Source: Neoarius graeffei (Eukaryota; Chordata; Actinopteri; Siluriformes; Ariidae). Taken from it: a stretch of 64,000 nt of DNA. The stretch covers positions 63,920,741 to 63,984,740 of the forward strand of contig NC_083577.1 in assembly GCF_027579695.1 (NCBI RefSeq), given 5' to 3'. The translations under genes were made by a program, and so were the position numbers. The notes below the pieces were generated by a model, which was given only the letters and a program-made list of their open reading frames with translations, did not search any database and had not been told where the DNA came from. Positions 27,969-40,386 of this stretch are shown piece by piece. Within the stretch, counting starts at the first letter, position 1. Each line of letters starts with the position of its first letter.

Positions 27969-29060
27969 GAGGACAAGCCAATTAAAATACACACTATTGT
28001 TACTGAACTTCTGAACAAAAAAAATAATTTATTTTTATATGTGAAATTACTGCTGCTGGAAAGATTTGAATATCATTAAGTGGTATGCATCGAGTACATG
28101 TATAGAAAATACATGCACGATAAAGTTAAAAAAAACAACAAAAAAAAACAAAGCACCTTCAGGAAGTATACTGAAGTTGTACAGGAAAACATCAAGTGAA
28201 GACTTCTGAACTATTAATGTTTCTCAAATGTTCTTTCTCTCTATGTTGAAAGGGTTTCTCTCTTCATTGAAAGGATCTAACAAAAACAGAGGCCTTCAAA
28301 TTCTTTTGTGGTTCTAATCTGAAGTTGGTCTAACCTGCACATTTTAATGCACCAAAGAGTATCTGTAAGCCCAGTTTCACTAAGTGCAATTCCCCCCATA
28401 TGCACTATAAATTACCCTCACTTCAAGTATTTAGATCCTGAATTAAATAGCCATGCACTGACTCATTCCTGTCCTTCACTGACAGCCTTTTTTCAGACTT
28501 AGAAAACACAGAACTGACTGGCAGACAAATAGCATTAAATGGGTGGTCTGTATTTATTGAAGGAGTCTGTCATTGGATCAAAATCCCCCACAAAAATCCT
28601 CACAGTCTTCCAGAATTCATGAGTCGTGAACAAAACCAGTGTCTCTGCTTCTAATTTTCAATTATTTGTCAATTGCTTGCACACCCAAAACTACAATTTT
28701 CGGGGTTGGTCACTTGAGTCAGCAGTCCATTCAAGTGTAGCGATCCCCCCCCCCCCCCCCTTTTTTTACTCACTGTGTCAGTGTTCGAGTTGGTGCCAGT
28801 TTTTGTTCACAAATGACACTTTTTTTTAAATAATACTTTGTAAATTAATATTGTGGACAGAGAGATGGTAGTAAACAGTACTGTAACCTTAACAACACAA
28901 GAAAATGTCAATGAAAAAGGGCAATGTATGCTTTTAAAATAAACATTCCAAAAACTTTTTTTATGATCTTAAACAGGCTGGCTGGTGTTGTCTCTATGTT
29001 GGGCTGGTTGTGATTTTTTTTTTTCTTTTTGTTGTTGATTAAACATGGACATATTAAAAA
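27969..29060 (+). other. galnt3: GALNT3 3' UTR and downstream sequence
   Basis: AT-rich and non-coding. ATTAAA at 27981 and AATAAA at 28939-28944 are candidate polyadenylation signals. A run of about 19 C followed by T occurs at 28745-28770. Confidence 0.4.
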
Positions 29061-29064
29061 CCAG

Positions 29065-29957
29065 GCTTGTAATACTCGAGTCCAGGACTCAGACTCAAGT
29101 CCGACTCGTGGCCTAATTTTAAGGACTTGTGACTTGACTTGGACTTGAGCACTGATGACTTGGACTCGAACTCGTACATTAACTGCATTCGGACTCGTAA
29201 TTTCGAGATGAAGACTTGGATTTTTTTCTTTATTTTTTGTAATATGCCATAATAATTTGGCATAAGATACTGTATTTATATCTACATTAATTTTTGTACC
29301 AATTTCATGCAAGAGTGTCACACCTACGTGCCTTGGCACGTGCATCAGATAGACTCTTGGGCGCACTCTGGACAGCACACGCGCGCCGTAAATGACTCAC
29401 ACCTGCACAGGATTAAGGCGCAATCAGCGCACCTTTATAAAAACTGTGAAAACACACTTACTTTGCAAAGTATTGAGTTGCGTTGCTGACACATTACTGA
29501 GCCTTATTTCCTTGTTTGGTTTCCTGATTTCCTGTTTCTTGTCTTTGATTCTGTTGAGTCTACGATAGCCTGTTTGTGCCTCGCTCGACCTATTGCCTGT
29601 TTCACTGTTTTACGATTTTGCCTGCCGGTCTGGATTGTTTACCTGTTTTCACTTGTATTAATAAGCGCACCTTCTGCACTCACATCCGTCTCCCAACCAT
29701 CTCTGAAAGAATACTTCGCTCTCTCTGATAAAGAGAATGCACATTCACCTGTTCATACGTCATGTTCAGGAACAAACTAATGTTCATGGCGCTAAAATAA
29801 CCACCGTCAAATGGTGCAATTGGAGTCTTGTTCTTGGACTCGACTTGGATCAATAGTGGACTCAACTCAATTTTTTTTTTAATGACTTGGACTTGAACAC
29901 TGGGGACTCAAAACTGGACTTGGACTCAAGGTTTAGTGACTCGACTACAATACTGCT
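29065..29957. mobile_element. DNA element with iterated gacttggact motifs at both ends
   Basis: Both ends are built from many near-copies of gacttggactcga. On the left (29075-29220) they read actcgagtccaggactcaga, and the complement of the right end (29830-29957) reads similarly. The middle has GC-richer, exon-like sequence but no recognisable protein. Terminal bases (ttgtaat / attgtag) are roughly inverted. The class is uncertain. Confidence 0.5.
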
Positions 29958-30570
29958 TAAATACTAATGCTAAAATCACACAATAATAATAATTAGCTAT
30001 TCTTGCATTGTTCAGAATGTTATCACTGAAAGAAACAATATGGTACCGTACTTAAAAAAAGCTTAACAAGAGACATGATCTGCATGCATGTGAAATTTAG
30101 ACAAACTGGAAATGCTTGTGAATGAGCAAACTTAACAAACTTGAAACTCTTGTCTGACGTATTTATACTCTATAACTGACATCATTTTGAACCCTGTTTA
30201 TATTTGGCAGAATGAGTAACATTTTAGGATTAGTTTGGTGTTTCCACACTCATGCTCTGGGGAGTGCCACATATTTCTGGGCTCCATGGAAATGCAAGAT
30301 GTGCCCCTTCCAACTTGCTGAAAATGCTTTAGTTCAGGTCCCTCAACCTAGGGTTCCTGGGTAGTCAGTTCAATTATTACCCCTGTAGTGATACTTCTGC
30401 TCTTGGAGATATTTTTCATACATTTCCTACTTTTAGAAGTAGACCTATCTCAGAATTGTACTGTCCTCTACTGAAGATTTTAAAAAAAAATTGTCAAATC
30501 AAAAGTGTGATTTTTTGAAAGGTCGACTAACCATTAAACACTAGACAATATAGGGCAAGACAATGCGCAG
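29958..30570. other. Intergenic sequence without recognised feature
   Basis: AT-rich and non-coding. I see no repeat signature. Confidence 0.4.
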
Positions 30571-30572
30571 GA

Positions 30573-31095
30573 GTCATGTCAAGTTTATTTGTATAGCCCT
30601 TTTAATAACAGACATTGTTGCAAAGCAGCTTTCCAGAAAAATAAAGACTTTAAACATATGAGCTAATTTTATGCCGAATAAATGTATTTATCCCTGATGA
30701 GCAAGCCTGTGGCGATAGTGGCAAGGAAAAACTCCCTCAGATGACATGAGGAAGAAACCTTGAGAGGAACCGGACTCAAAAAGGAACCCATCCTCATTTG
30801 GGTGATACCAGATAGCATGATTATAAATAACTTACTTCTGTAACTGTGTCCTATAGAGTCACAAAGTACAACTGTGAAACCAGGAAATTCATTATAGTTT
30901 TAACATGAAGTCTATTTTATTGATGTTATCAACTATTCATTGTTCGTTGTCAACAATCCCGAGTGAACGTGTGAGAGTGGGGGAGAGGGCGCGACAGCAT
31001 CCATACAACTCAGTTTACCAGATAACACTATGCCTGAGGACCCCCCAGATCTACTCCTTTACCTAATAAAAAGCTATGTTTTCAGCCTAGACTTA
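30573..31095. repeat. Teleost repeat 'caagtttatttgtatagc', left part
   Basis: The block caagtttatttgtatagccc, cattgttgcaaagcagcttt, then accttgagaggaaccggact is a frequent fish repeat. It recurs at 32863 and 59385. It is cut by the Tc1 element that follows and resumes at 32715. Confidence 0.6.
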
Positions 31096-32712
31096 CAGTG
31101 CCTTGAAAAAGTATTCATACCCCTTGAACTTTTTCACATTTTTCCACCTTACAACCACAAACTTAAAAGTTTTTTATTGAGATTTTATGTGATAGACCAA
31201 CACAGAGTAGCACATAATTGTGAAGTGAAACGAAAATGATAAATGGTCTTCAAAATTTTAAACAAATAAAAATCTGAAAAATGTGGTGTGCATTAGTATT
31301 CAGCCCCCTGTACTCTGATACCTCTAAATACAATCCAGTGCAATCAATTGCCTTCAGAAGTCATCTAATTAGTTAATAGAGTCCTACTATGTGTAATTTA
31401 CTCTCAGCATAAATACACTTGTTCTGTGAAGGCCTCAGTGGTTTGTTAGAGAACACTGAAGAACAAACAGCATCATGAAGACCAAAGAACTCACCAGACA
31501 GGTCAGGGATAAAGTTCTGGAGAAGTTTAAAGCAGGGTTGGGTTATAAAAAAATATCTCAAGCTCTGAACATCTCAAGAAGCACTGTTCAATCCATCATT
31601 CAAAAATGGAAAAAGTATGGCACAACTGCAAACCTACCAAGACATGGCCGTCCACTTAAACTGACAGAGCGAGCAAGGAGAGCACTGGTCAGAGAAGCAG
31701 CCAAGAGGCCCATGATCACTCTGGAGGAGCTGCAGAAATCCACAGCTCAGGTGGGAGAGTCTGCGCACAGGACAACTATAAGTCATACACTCCACAAATT
31801 TGGCCTTTTTGGAAGAGTGGCAAGAAGAAAGCCATTGTTGAAAGACAGGCATAAGAAGTCCCATTTGCAGTTTCCCAGAAGCCATGTAGGGGACACAGCA
31901 AACATGTGGAAGAAGGTGCTTTGGTCAGATGAGACCAAAGTTGAACTTTTTGGCCTAAATGCAAAGCGCTATGTGTGGCGGAAAACTAACACTGCTCATT
32001 ACCCTGCACACACCATCCCCACTGTGAAACATGGTGGTGGCAGCATCATGCTATGGGGATGCTTTTCTTCAGCAGGGACAGGGAAGCTGGTCAGAGTTGA
32101 TGGGAAGATGGATGGAGCTAAATACAGGGCAATCCTGGAAGAAAACCTGTTGGAGGCTGCAAAAGACTTGAGACTGGGAAGGAGATTCACCTTCCAGCAA
32201 GACAATGACCCTAAACATACAGCCAGAGCTACAATGGAATGGTTTAGATCAAAGAATATTCATGTGTTAGAATGGCCCAGTCAAAGTCCAGACCTAAATC
32301 CCATTGAGCATCTGTGGCAAGACTTGAAAATTGCTGTACACAGATGCTCTCCATCCAATCTGGCTGAGCTTGAGCTATTTTGCAAAGAAGAATGGACAAA
32401 AATTTCAGTGTCTAGATGTGCAAAGCTGGTAGAGACATACCACAAAAGACTTGCAGCTGTAATTGCAGCAAAAGGTGGCTCTACAAAGTATTGACGCAGG
32501 GGGGCTGAATACTAATGCACACCACATTTTTCAGATTTTTATTTGTTTAAAATTTTGAAGACCATTTATCATTTTCGTTTCACTTCACAATTATGTGCTA
32601 CTTTGTGTTGGTCTATCACATAAAATCTCAATAAAAAACTTTTAAGTTTGTGGTTGTAAGGTGGAAAAATGTGAAAAAGTTCAAGGGGTATGAATACTTT
32701 TTCAAGGGACTG
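31096..32712 (+). mobile_element. Tc1-like transposon (family 3), apparently intact
   Basis: The terminal inverted repeats are cagtgccttgaaaaagtatt and its near-complement, with TA at 31094-31095 and 32713-32714. Long matching sub-terminal arms (about 200 bp) enclose one uninterrupted transposase frame. Confidence 0.93.
31475..32494 (+). CDS. Tc1-like transposase, uninterrupted, 339 aa
   Basis: This cut-and-paste transposase binds the element's inverted repeats and inserts at TA. The frame runs from ATG 31475 to TGA 32492-32494 with no stop, matching the 340-aa norm. A paired-type bipartite DNA-binding region fills about residues 1-110, with the first helix-turn-helix GYKKISQALNISRSTVQSII. 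The catalytic DD34E triad is complete: D in WSDETKVELF, D in QQDNDPKHTA, E in NPIEHLW. A glycine-rich loop ([13 protein letters not shown]) is present. The gene ends SKY-like (GGSTKY), as its relatives do. It may be functional, though activity cannot be judged from sequence. Confidence 0.93.
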   Translation: MKTKELTRQVRDKVLEKFKAGLGYKKISQALNISRSTVQSIIQKWKKYGTTANLPRHGRPLKLTERARRALVREAAKRPMITLEELQKSTAQVGESAHRTTISHTLHKFGLFGRVARRKPLLKDRHKKSHLQFPRSHVGDTANMWKKVLWSDETKVELFGLNAKRYVWRKTNTAHYPAHTIPTVKHGGGSIMLWGCFSSAGTGKLVRVDGKMDGAKYRAILEENLLEAAKDLRLGRRFTFQQDNDPKHTARATMEWFRSKNIHVLEWPSQSPDLNPIEHLWQDLKIAVHRCSPSNLAELELFCKEEWTKISVSRCAKLVETYHKRLAAVIAAKGGSTKY

Positions 32713-32714
32713 TA

Positions 32715-33295
32715 AACACAGACTGTGTCTGATTCCCAAACACTACTTGGAAGACTATTCTGTAACTGTGGGGCTTTGTAAGAAAAGGCTCTGCCCCCTG
32801 ATGTAGCCTTCACTAGATGAGGTACCAACAGATAGCCTGCACCTTTTGATCTAAGTAGTCAAGTCAAGTTTATTTTTATAGCGCTTTTAACAATAGACAT
32901 TGTCGCAAAGCAGCTTTACAGAAATTTAAAGACTTTAAATATGACCTAATTTTATCCCTAATCTAGTCTAGCCCTAAGTAGGCATGGTGGGTCATAAAGG
33001 ACCAGAAATTTGCTCAGGTACTGTGGTGCAAGACCATTCAGTGCTTTAAAGGTCAATAGTAGTATTTTATAATCAGTGTGAAATTTGATTGGGAGCCAGT
33101 GCAGTGTGGATAAGACAGGGGTGATGTGGTCATATCTTCTAGTTCTAGTAAGGACTCTTGCTGCTGCATTTTGTACTAACTGGAGCTTGTTGATGCACTT
33201 ATTGGAACATCCAGACAGTAAGGTATTACAATAATCCAACCTGGAGGTAACAAAAGCATGAACTAGTTTTTTCTGCATCATGTAGTGACAACATA
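32715..33295 (-). mobile_element. L2-type LINE 3' fragment with teleost repeat
   Basis: The - strand at about 33281-32958 encodes [20 protein letters not shown], then [20 protein letters not shown] and [20 protein letters not shown]. This is the C-terminal region of an L2-clade non-LTR reverse transcriptase. The adjoining caagtttatttttatagcgc block at 32868 is the common 3' companion. It is 5'-truncated and non-functional. Confidence 0.75.
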
Positions 33296-33879
33296 TTTCT
33301 TATCTTGTCATGTCACTCATGTACCCATCTCCACCTTTGTTGAGGTGACCTTTTATACACAACCCTCATTGTTTTGGCATAAACGGTAGCTGTGTTTGAA
33401 ATGGCATACTGAACCCCACCCAAAAGCAAAATGTAAAACACAGGATGTGAAGAATGTAAATGTTTCCAGTACATCATTGATTCCTGAATGACGTACTAAT
33501 TGGATGCAGTTTCAAGAGCTATTTCCGTGATGTAGTGCATTCCACAATACAATGTGATCCCTTTGTTTTTCAAAAAATGAAACTGATTAAAGTGTAGCCC
33601 ATATTTAATGTCAGTCATCTTTTTAGTCCGAAGCTGGCATCCACAGCTGGATAAGACAGAAGAGAAAAAAGTTTAATACTGATGTTTCACTATTCCAAAA
33701 TTAAAGCTAAATCAGGTTATGACTATCGTAAAGCATTTCTCCACCACATCATTTTTGGCCTTAATGACTAAAAGTTACACACTAGCCAAGCCCAAGGCCA
33801 ATTCTAAAGTGCAGTGAGAATGTATGGCATGCATACAATGAGGAAATAGAAATGTAATTTTTGGCAAAATGACACTGTC

Positions 33880-33946
<67 letters not shown>

Positions 33947-34640
33947 GCACATTGAGTCTCTTTCCATTTGGAAATACGCAAAGTAAGCTTTCATTAAAGT
34001 TCCAAAATGCTTTTTCCCCATTCTGAATAGACTGAGATGGGGCAGAGTGATTTAGGGGCATTGGGGGGGTGTTTATAAATCACAATCACAATGATCGATA
34101 GGAGACCCACACAAGCACAAACACTCCGGCCCTTAAAGTTTTTCAAACAGGGTTTCTCAGCCAAATAATACACTTGTGTTGATGCCAATGTTTAAACTGT
34201 TTTTTTTTTTGTCTGTTTAAACATTTTTCCCTTTTACATATTGTGTATCTCACTTGTACTAGTAAGTAATAAAAATAATTTCAGACTATTAACCAACAAC
34301 TGGAAAGCAAAACAAAAACAAACAAAAAAACCTTCCTCAAATCTGTGCCCACATACTGTACAAACATGAAAATAAAGATTCTTAGTGTGCTTTTTCTTTT
34401 TTCTTCTTCTTTTTTTCTGACTGCTTGCATGCCATACTATACCAATAGATAGATGTCATACCAATCAATCAATGCCACACCCTATAGCAGGTTCACATGC
34501 TAAAAAAAAAAAAATCCTGTGATCATCATGGCTTATGGCTGAGTTTTCCTCCATGTTGATATTTTGTTATCAATCTGAGAGCTTAAAATACAAATGTATA
34601 ACATGCAGCACAGTATATGTTAAATCCAGACAGTTAGTTA
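33296..34640. other. Intergenic sequence between GALNT3 and CSRNP3
   Basis: Non-coding. Apart from the GT microsatellite and short homopolymers I see nothing definable. Confidence 0.4.
33883..33942. repeat. (GT)n microsatellite
   Basis: About 30 GT dinucleotides. Confidence 0.97.
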
Positions 34641-34644
34641 ATAT

Positions 34645-35027
34645 CCATCCATCCATCCATCCATCCATCCATTATCTGTAGCTGCTTATCCTGTACAGGG
34701 TCGCAGGCGAGCTGGAGCCTATCCCAGCTGACTATGGGTGAGAGGCGGGGTACACCCTGGACAAGTAGCCAGGTCATCGCAAGGCTGACACATAGACAAA
34801 CAACCATTCACACTCACGCCTATGGTCAATTTAGAGCCACCAATTAACCTAACCTGCATGTCTTTGGACTGTGGGGGAAACCGGAGCACCCAGAGGAAGC
34901 CCATGCAGACACGGGGAGAACATGCAAACTCCACACAGAAAGGCTCTCATCAGCCACTAGGCTTGAACCCGGACCTTCTTGCTGTGAAGCGACAGTGCTA
35001 ACCACTACACCACCGTGCCGCCCGTGA
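34645..35027 (-). mobile_element. V-type SINE with 10-bp target duplication
   Basis: TAGTTAATAT flanks it at 34635-34644 and 35028-35037. The 3' tail is an extended (ATCC)n run. Confidence 0.92.
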
Positions 35028-35248
35028 TAGTTAATATAATAACTATATGTTAATAACTATATTAACAACTTAATTATACATTTAAATTTACTTAAGGCAT
35101 TTTTTACTATATACCTCTGGTTATCCTACCTGCTATCTTACAAGTCTTTGCTTCACTTATGTGAAGGTTGTTCAGCAGTGCTGTACTGTTAAACACTGCG
35201 TTACAGTTTAAAAGCATGCATTCCTCTAACCCAGCTGATCTGGAAACA

Positions 35249-36437
35249 TCCATCCATCCATTATCTGTAGCCACTTATCCTGTCCTACAGGGTTGCGGGC
35301 AAGCTGGAGCCTATCCCAGCTGACTATGGGCGAGAGGTGGGGTACACCCTGGACAAGTCACCAGGTCATCACAGGGCTGACACATAGGTGGTGTTTACAT
35401 TAGACCGTATCCGTCTCGTTTTCGTCGTGGATGCACTGTCCATTCACATTAAAACGCCAGGAAACGACTCCACAGGCGGAACAACTTGAATCCGCCAGGG
35501 CCCACGTATTCAACCCAGTTCGTATCTGATCCGGTGCTGTGTAAACATTGAGATACGAGGAAACGCAGTGCTGAGCTCTAGCTGACGTCGTCATTGGACA
35601 ACGTCACTGTGACATCCACCTTCCTGATTCGCTGGCGTTGTTCATGCCACGTTGGTCATGTGACGCGACTGCTGAAAAACGGCGTGGACTTCACTTCCTG
35701 CTATTGTTTCCGCCTTGTATCACCTTTTTGTTTTTCATTTAAGAGTATAAAAGTATGAATATAATGCTTTGCTTTGTCATTCTTAATGTTGTTCATGGTA
35801 AGATGCAAATACTGCCCATTGTGTAGTTATGATTGTCCTTGCCATCCTTCCACTTGCAAGTGGTGAGTGACTTGCGCATGCCCGATATGCACTGGGATCA
35901 CACACACAGCGGCTCAGTCCTGAATCACTGCTCGTGCGCTTCACTCGCGCGCTCTGTGAGCTGCGCAGGGCCGGAGTGCGCACCCTCCAGAGGGCACTCG
36001 CTGTTCAGGGCAGAGTGATTTGGAGCGCAGCCGCTGAGGAGGAAGCGCTGAGCCGCACTGACACATTTCAACTTACGTGCCGTCTAATTAGTCATGTGAT
36101 TAGCGTATCCGTGTATTGGCATTGCTGTGTGCACGCGAATCGTTTTAAAAACGTTAATCTGATGATCCGCTGATACGGTCTAATGTAAACACCACCATAG
36201 CCACAGACAACCATTCACACTCACATTCACACCTACGGTCAATTTAGAGCCACCAATTAGCCTAACCTGCATGTCTTTGGACTGTGGGGGAAACCGGACT
36301 ACCTGGAGGAAACCCACGCGGACACGGGGAGAACATGCAAACTCCGCACAGAAAGGCCCTCGCTGGCCACGGGGCTCGAACCCAGACCTTCTTGCTGTGA
36401 GGCGACAGTGCTAACCACTACACCACCGTGCTGCCCC
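35249..36437 (-). mobile_element. V-type SINE interrupted by a MITE
   Basis: The SINE halves are 35249-35386 and 36197-36437. GATCTGGAAACA duplicates the target at 35237-35248 and 36438-36449, so the SINE landed first and was later split. Confidence 0.92.
35387..36196. mobile_element. 810-bp non-autonomous DNA transposon nested in SINE
   Basis: The perfect terminal inverted repeats of about 25 bp start ggtggtgtttacattagacc. The 3-bp duplication ATA lies at 35384-35386 and 36197-36199. The interior is CpG-rich (for example near 35930-36050) with no recognised protein. A 3-bp duplication suggests PIF/Harbinger, which is an inference. Confidence 0.88.
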
Positions 36438-36449
36438 GATCTGGAAACA

Positions 36450-37031
36450 AATAACATTAAAATGTATCTACATTTTAAACTAACTAAATGCATTTAGTTA
36501 TACAGTCAATGAAAGCCCCTTTTTGGTCTGTCAAATAAGCCATAAAGTAAAACATCCATCTATTGATTATACTGCTCAGGCTTTTCACAAGTAGAGGGCC
36601 TACATTGTAGGATGTGTTTTTGAGCAGTAGAGGGTGCAGTCTGAATTCCTGTTTGAATTTCAGTTCATGACACATCTGGCAGTGGTGCAAGACATCCAAA
36701 ACTGCAGTTTCTGAGATGTCCGAGTTTCTATCTGTAGGCAACTAAAACAAAATTTGCATAAATGCACGAATCTGTATGATTCACCTCAGTGATTTCTAGG
36801 TTGAAATGCTGCTGACACTTTTTTATTTTTCTTACTTCAAATTAATAGACTAAGGTAAATTCTGCAAGTACAGAAACATTCACTACAGGGATTCACAATT
36901 GAAAAAGGAAATGCCCCAGGTTAATAATTGCACAATCCATAAATCTATATAGACATTTTATTCTTCAGGAATGAGACATCCAAAACTGCATAACACAAAA
37001 TTAATGCAGATTTTTAAAAAGGCTGTGAAAT
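36450..37031. other. Intergenic sequence without recognised feature
   Basis: AT-rich and non-coding. Confidence 0.4.
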
Positions 37032-37044
37032 CACACCATGAATT

Positions 37045-37420
37045 CTCATCTTATTATCTCTAGCTGCTTTATCCTGTTCTACAGGGTCACAGGCAAGCTG
37101 GAGCCTATCCCAGCTGACTACGTGCGAAAGGCGGGGTAGGTACACCCTGGACAAGTCACCAGGTCATCACAGGGCTGACACATAGACACAGACAACCATT
37201 CACACTCACATTCACACCTATGGTCAAATTAGAGTCACCAGTTAACCTAACCTGCCTGTCTTTGGACTGTGGGGGAAACCGGAGCACCCGGAGGAAACCC
37301 ACGCGGACACGGGGAGAACATGCAAACTCCGCACAGAAAGGCCCTTGCTGGCCACGGGGCTCGAACCCGGACCTTCTTGCTGTGAGGTGACAGCGTTAAC
37401 CACTACACCACCGTGCTGCC
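37045..37420 (-). mobile_element. V-type SINE with 13-bp target duplication
   Basis: CACACCATGAATT flanks it at 37032-37044 and 37421-37433. The body is full length. Confidence 0.93.
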
Positions 37421-37757
37421 CACACCATGAATTAATTTTCTTATTGTTAATTATGTATTTTTATTCTAAAGCTTGATTTTCTGTCTCTCTAAGTTTCCAT
37501 CTGATTATCTTGTAGCTCCACTTATTAGTTTTTTCATCAGGATCACTTTGTAGGTATAAACTTACTGAGTGCAATCTGTTTGTTGCTATGTTGGCTCTTT
37601 TTATTATGTTCATCAGTGGAAAAGTCTATTCTACAGGACTGATCAGATAACTTTGGTAATGGGCCATTTGAGGCTGTGTATGGAGACATATTTTGGGGTC
37701 CAAAAGTCTGAGACCACTCGTGGAAATGCTGCAATTTTGCATTATTTTCTAATGTAA

Positions 37758-37759
37758 TA

Positions 37760-37807
<48 letters not shown>

Positions 37808-37826
37808 CAACAACAACAACAACAAC
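37758..37826. repeat. (ATT)n(CAA)n microsatellite
   Basis: About 48 bases of ATT are followed by CAA repeats. The flanks (gtccaaaagtctgagaccac and gcatggaccacacaagtttg) look like remnants of another Tc1 family. Confidence 0.85.
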
Positions 37827-37949
37827 TTGAGTGAAAAGTTGTTTCTTTCAAATATTCAGATGGATTTCAGAGTTTATTAGTATTTGGTACAGTGTGCACT
37901 TGAGCTGGCATGGACCACACAAGTTTGTTCAAACCTTATGAGGCACTTT

Positions 37950-39290
37950 ACAACCCCAAATCAGAAAATGTTGGGACAGTATGTTGCAATTGAAATTAAA
38001 ACTGAATACAATAAGTTGTAAATAATATTTGACCTGTTTTGCACTCAAAACAATACAACAGCACATTATTTGATATTTTACCTCATTAATTTTATTGTTT
38101 TTTTCCAAAATACACACATTTCAATTCTGATTCTTGCAACACATTAAAAAAAGTTGTGATAGGAAATCATTTACCACTTTGTAATGTTGTCATTCCTTCT
38201 CACAACACTTAAAATATATTTAGGGAATGAAGACACCAAGTGATGAAGTGTTTCAGGTGTTATTTTGTCCCATTCTTCTGGCAAACAGGACTAAAGGTGT
38301 TCAAAACTACAGGGCCGCCGTTGTCATTTCATTTCAAAATTCATCACACATTTCTCTATTGGGGACAGAGGCACCCTCTTCTTCCACAGCCATGCCTTTG
38401 TAATGTGTGCAGAATGTGGTTTTGCATTGTCTTGGTGAAATATCCCTGGAAAAGATGTCATCTTAAAGGCAGCATACATTGTGCCAAAATCTCAGTGTAC
38501 TTTTCTACATTAATGCTGCCATCACAGAAGTGTAAGTTACCTTTGCCAAGGCCACTGACACAACCCCATACCATGACAGACTCTGGCTTTTGGACTTGTT
38601 GTTGGTAACAGTCTGGATGGTCCTTTTTGTCTTTGGTCTGGAGCACATGGCGTCCATTTCTTAAAAAAAAAAAAGACCTGGAATACTGATTTATCTGACT
38701 AGAATACAGATTTCCACTGTGTGATGGTCCATCCCAGATGCCCCAGAGTCCAGAGAAGTCGACAGTACTTCTGTACACGGTTAACATAAGGCTTCCTTTT
38801 TTTGCACGGTAAAGTTTTAACTGGCATTTGTGGATGTAACTCTGTACTGTAGAGCATAACAAAGGTTTGCCAAAGTAACCCTGAGCACATGTGGTTATAT
38901 GAGCTATAGGTGAATGACAGTTTTTGATGCAGTACCATTTGAGGAATCAGATGATCACGTGTTCAGCTTAGGCTTGCGCCCTTGCCCTTTACACATAAAA
39001 ATTCTGAAAGTTTAATGATATAATGCACCATGGAGGGTGAAATATCCAAATTCATTAATATCTTTCATTGCCTTTAAACATTTCAATAATTTTCTCACAC
39101 ATTTGTTGACAAACTGGAGATCCTTGGCCCATCTTCGCTCCTCAAATACTAGGCCTTTCCTGGATACTGATTTTGTACCTAATCATGATTACAATCGTCT
39201 AAATCACATCATTACCTAAATGTTTTACTTCATTACTAGCCCTAAATTTCCCCCATTCCAACTTTTTGTTGTGACTCATTACTAAAAAGA
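37950..39290 (-). mobile_element. Decayed Tc1-like transposon (family 4)
   Basis: The left end reads caaccccaaatcagaaaatg ttgggacag. On the - strand, fragments of transposase remain: YIHKCQLKLYRAKKGS, then DKKDHPDCYQQQVQKPESVM and GKGNLHFCDGSINVEKYTEI (about 38862-38458). Stops and frameshifts are numerous. The right boundary near ccccattccaactttttg is approximate. Confidence 0.75.
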
Positions 39291-39299
39291 TCTTCAGCC

Positions 39300-40386
39300 C
39301 TAAATCTAACTGTCATCTGAACACATTTTTCAATAGAAGAGATTAGGCATGAGGAAAATCTGACCTTTTGTACAAAGTAGTTAACATGGTCACTATCAAA
39401 TTGGTCACAAAATTGAGTACATTTAAATAGGGACCTAGAAATAGTGCAGATCCTTGAATGTGAAATATTCAAGGTCTTGAATCTTTACTTTCTATGTTTT
39501 TAATACTTTGAAATTCCAAAATCTGTTTATTTCCAATTCTAAAAGAAAAAAAATCCCAGATATTCATTGTTGAGACATTGGGACTTTCAAAATGATTTGA
39601 TCTGTACGTGGTTCCCATCAATGCTGTGAGTCACATAATAAAGATGGAACACAGGAAGGTGAACTTGGCGGAAACAGCCTTCTCCAATCTCATCCAGAGA
39701 GGTGAAATAATACATATTTATGTACTCTATTTATCTGTGTGCTCAGTACATCTATGGTTTATTATATATATATATATATATATGAAAATTACTCAGAAAT
39801 GGATTTAATCTTAGTTTTTCCCCATCAATATTAGTCTTCATTTTATAACACATTTTCCACTATTAAATCCCATTGATGGAAATTCATTTGAGTGAACACA
39901 TTGGTAAAAAAAAAAACGTAAAAAAAAGGTCACTTTACAGCTTTTTGTGATTCTGTATGCAAATATTTTGTCATTACACTAGTTTAAGAGGAAAAGGAGC
40001 TGGGTGTATCGAGTTGGGTGTTTCCATTTTTTATATTCATAGAATCTTTTTTTTTTAAATGAGACTAGCCACTTCCATTTACTATTCAAATAGTCATCAA
40101 AATATGATTGGAGGAACTAAAATAAAGCGTTTTAGTTCTTAACACACCTTCCCAGCTTCATGCTTTATGTAGAAATGATTAGCTGTTGTTGCTGTGGATT
40201 GATGTGTTTAAAATACAATTTCAGATCCTTTTCATTGCCTCATATTTGGCTTTAACTGCTGAAAACTAAGACATTTTTGGTGACTGAAATGGTGAACATA
40301 CTCAAAGATTAAATGATGCAAGGTCATTCTGGCATGTCGCTACAGTGATGTGGCTGCTCTGACTTCCTTTTCTTGAGACAACTGCA
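39300..40386. other. Intergenic sequence, one (TA)n run
   Basis: Non-coding. A TA microsatellite of about 20 bases lies at 39762-39782. Confidence 0.4.

Noticed and set aside
35783-36173. Open frames in a CpG-rich block resembling a gene start
   Set aside because: They lie entirely inside the 810-bp transposon nested in a SINE. No known domain and no splice partners.
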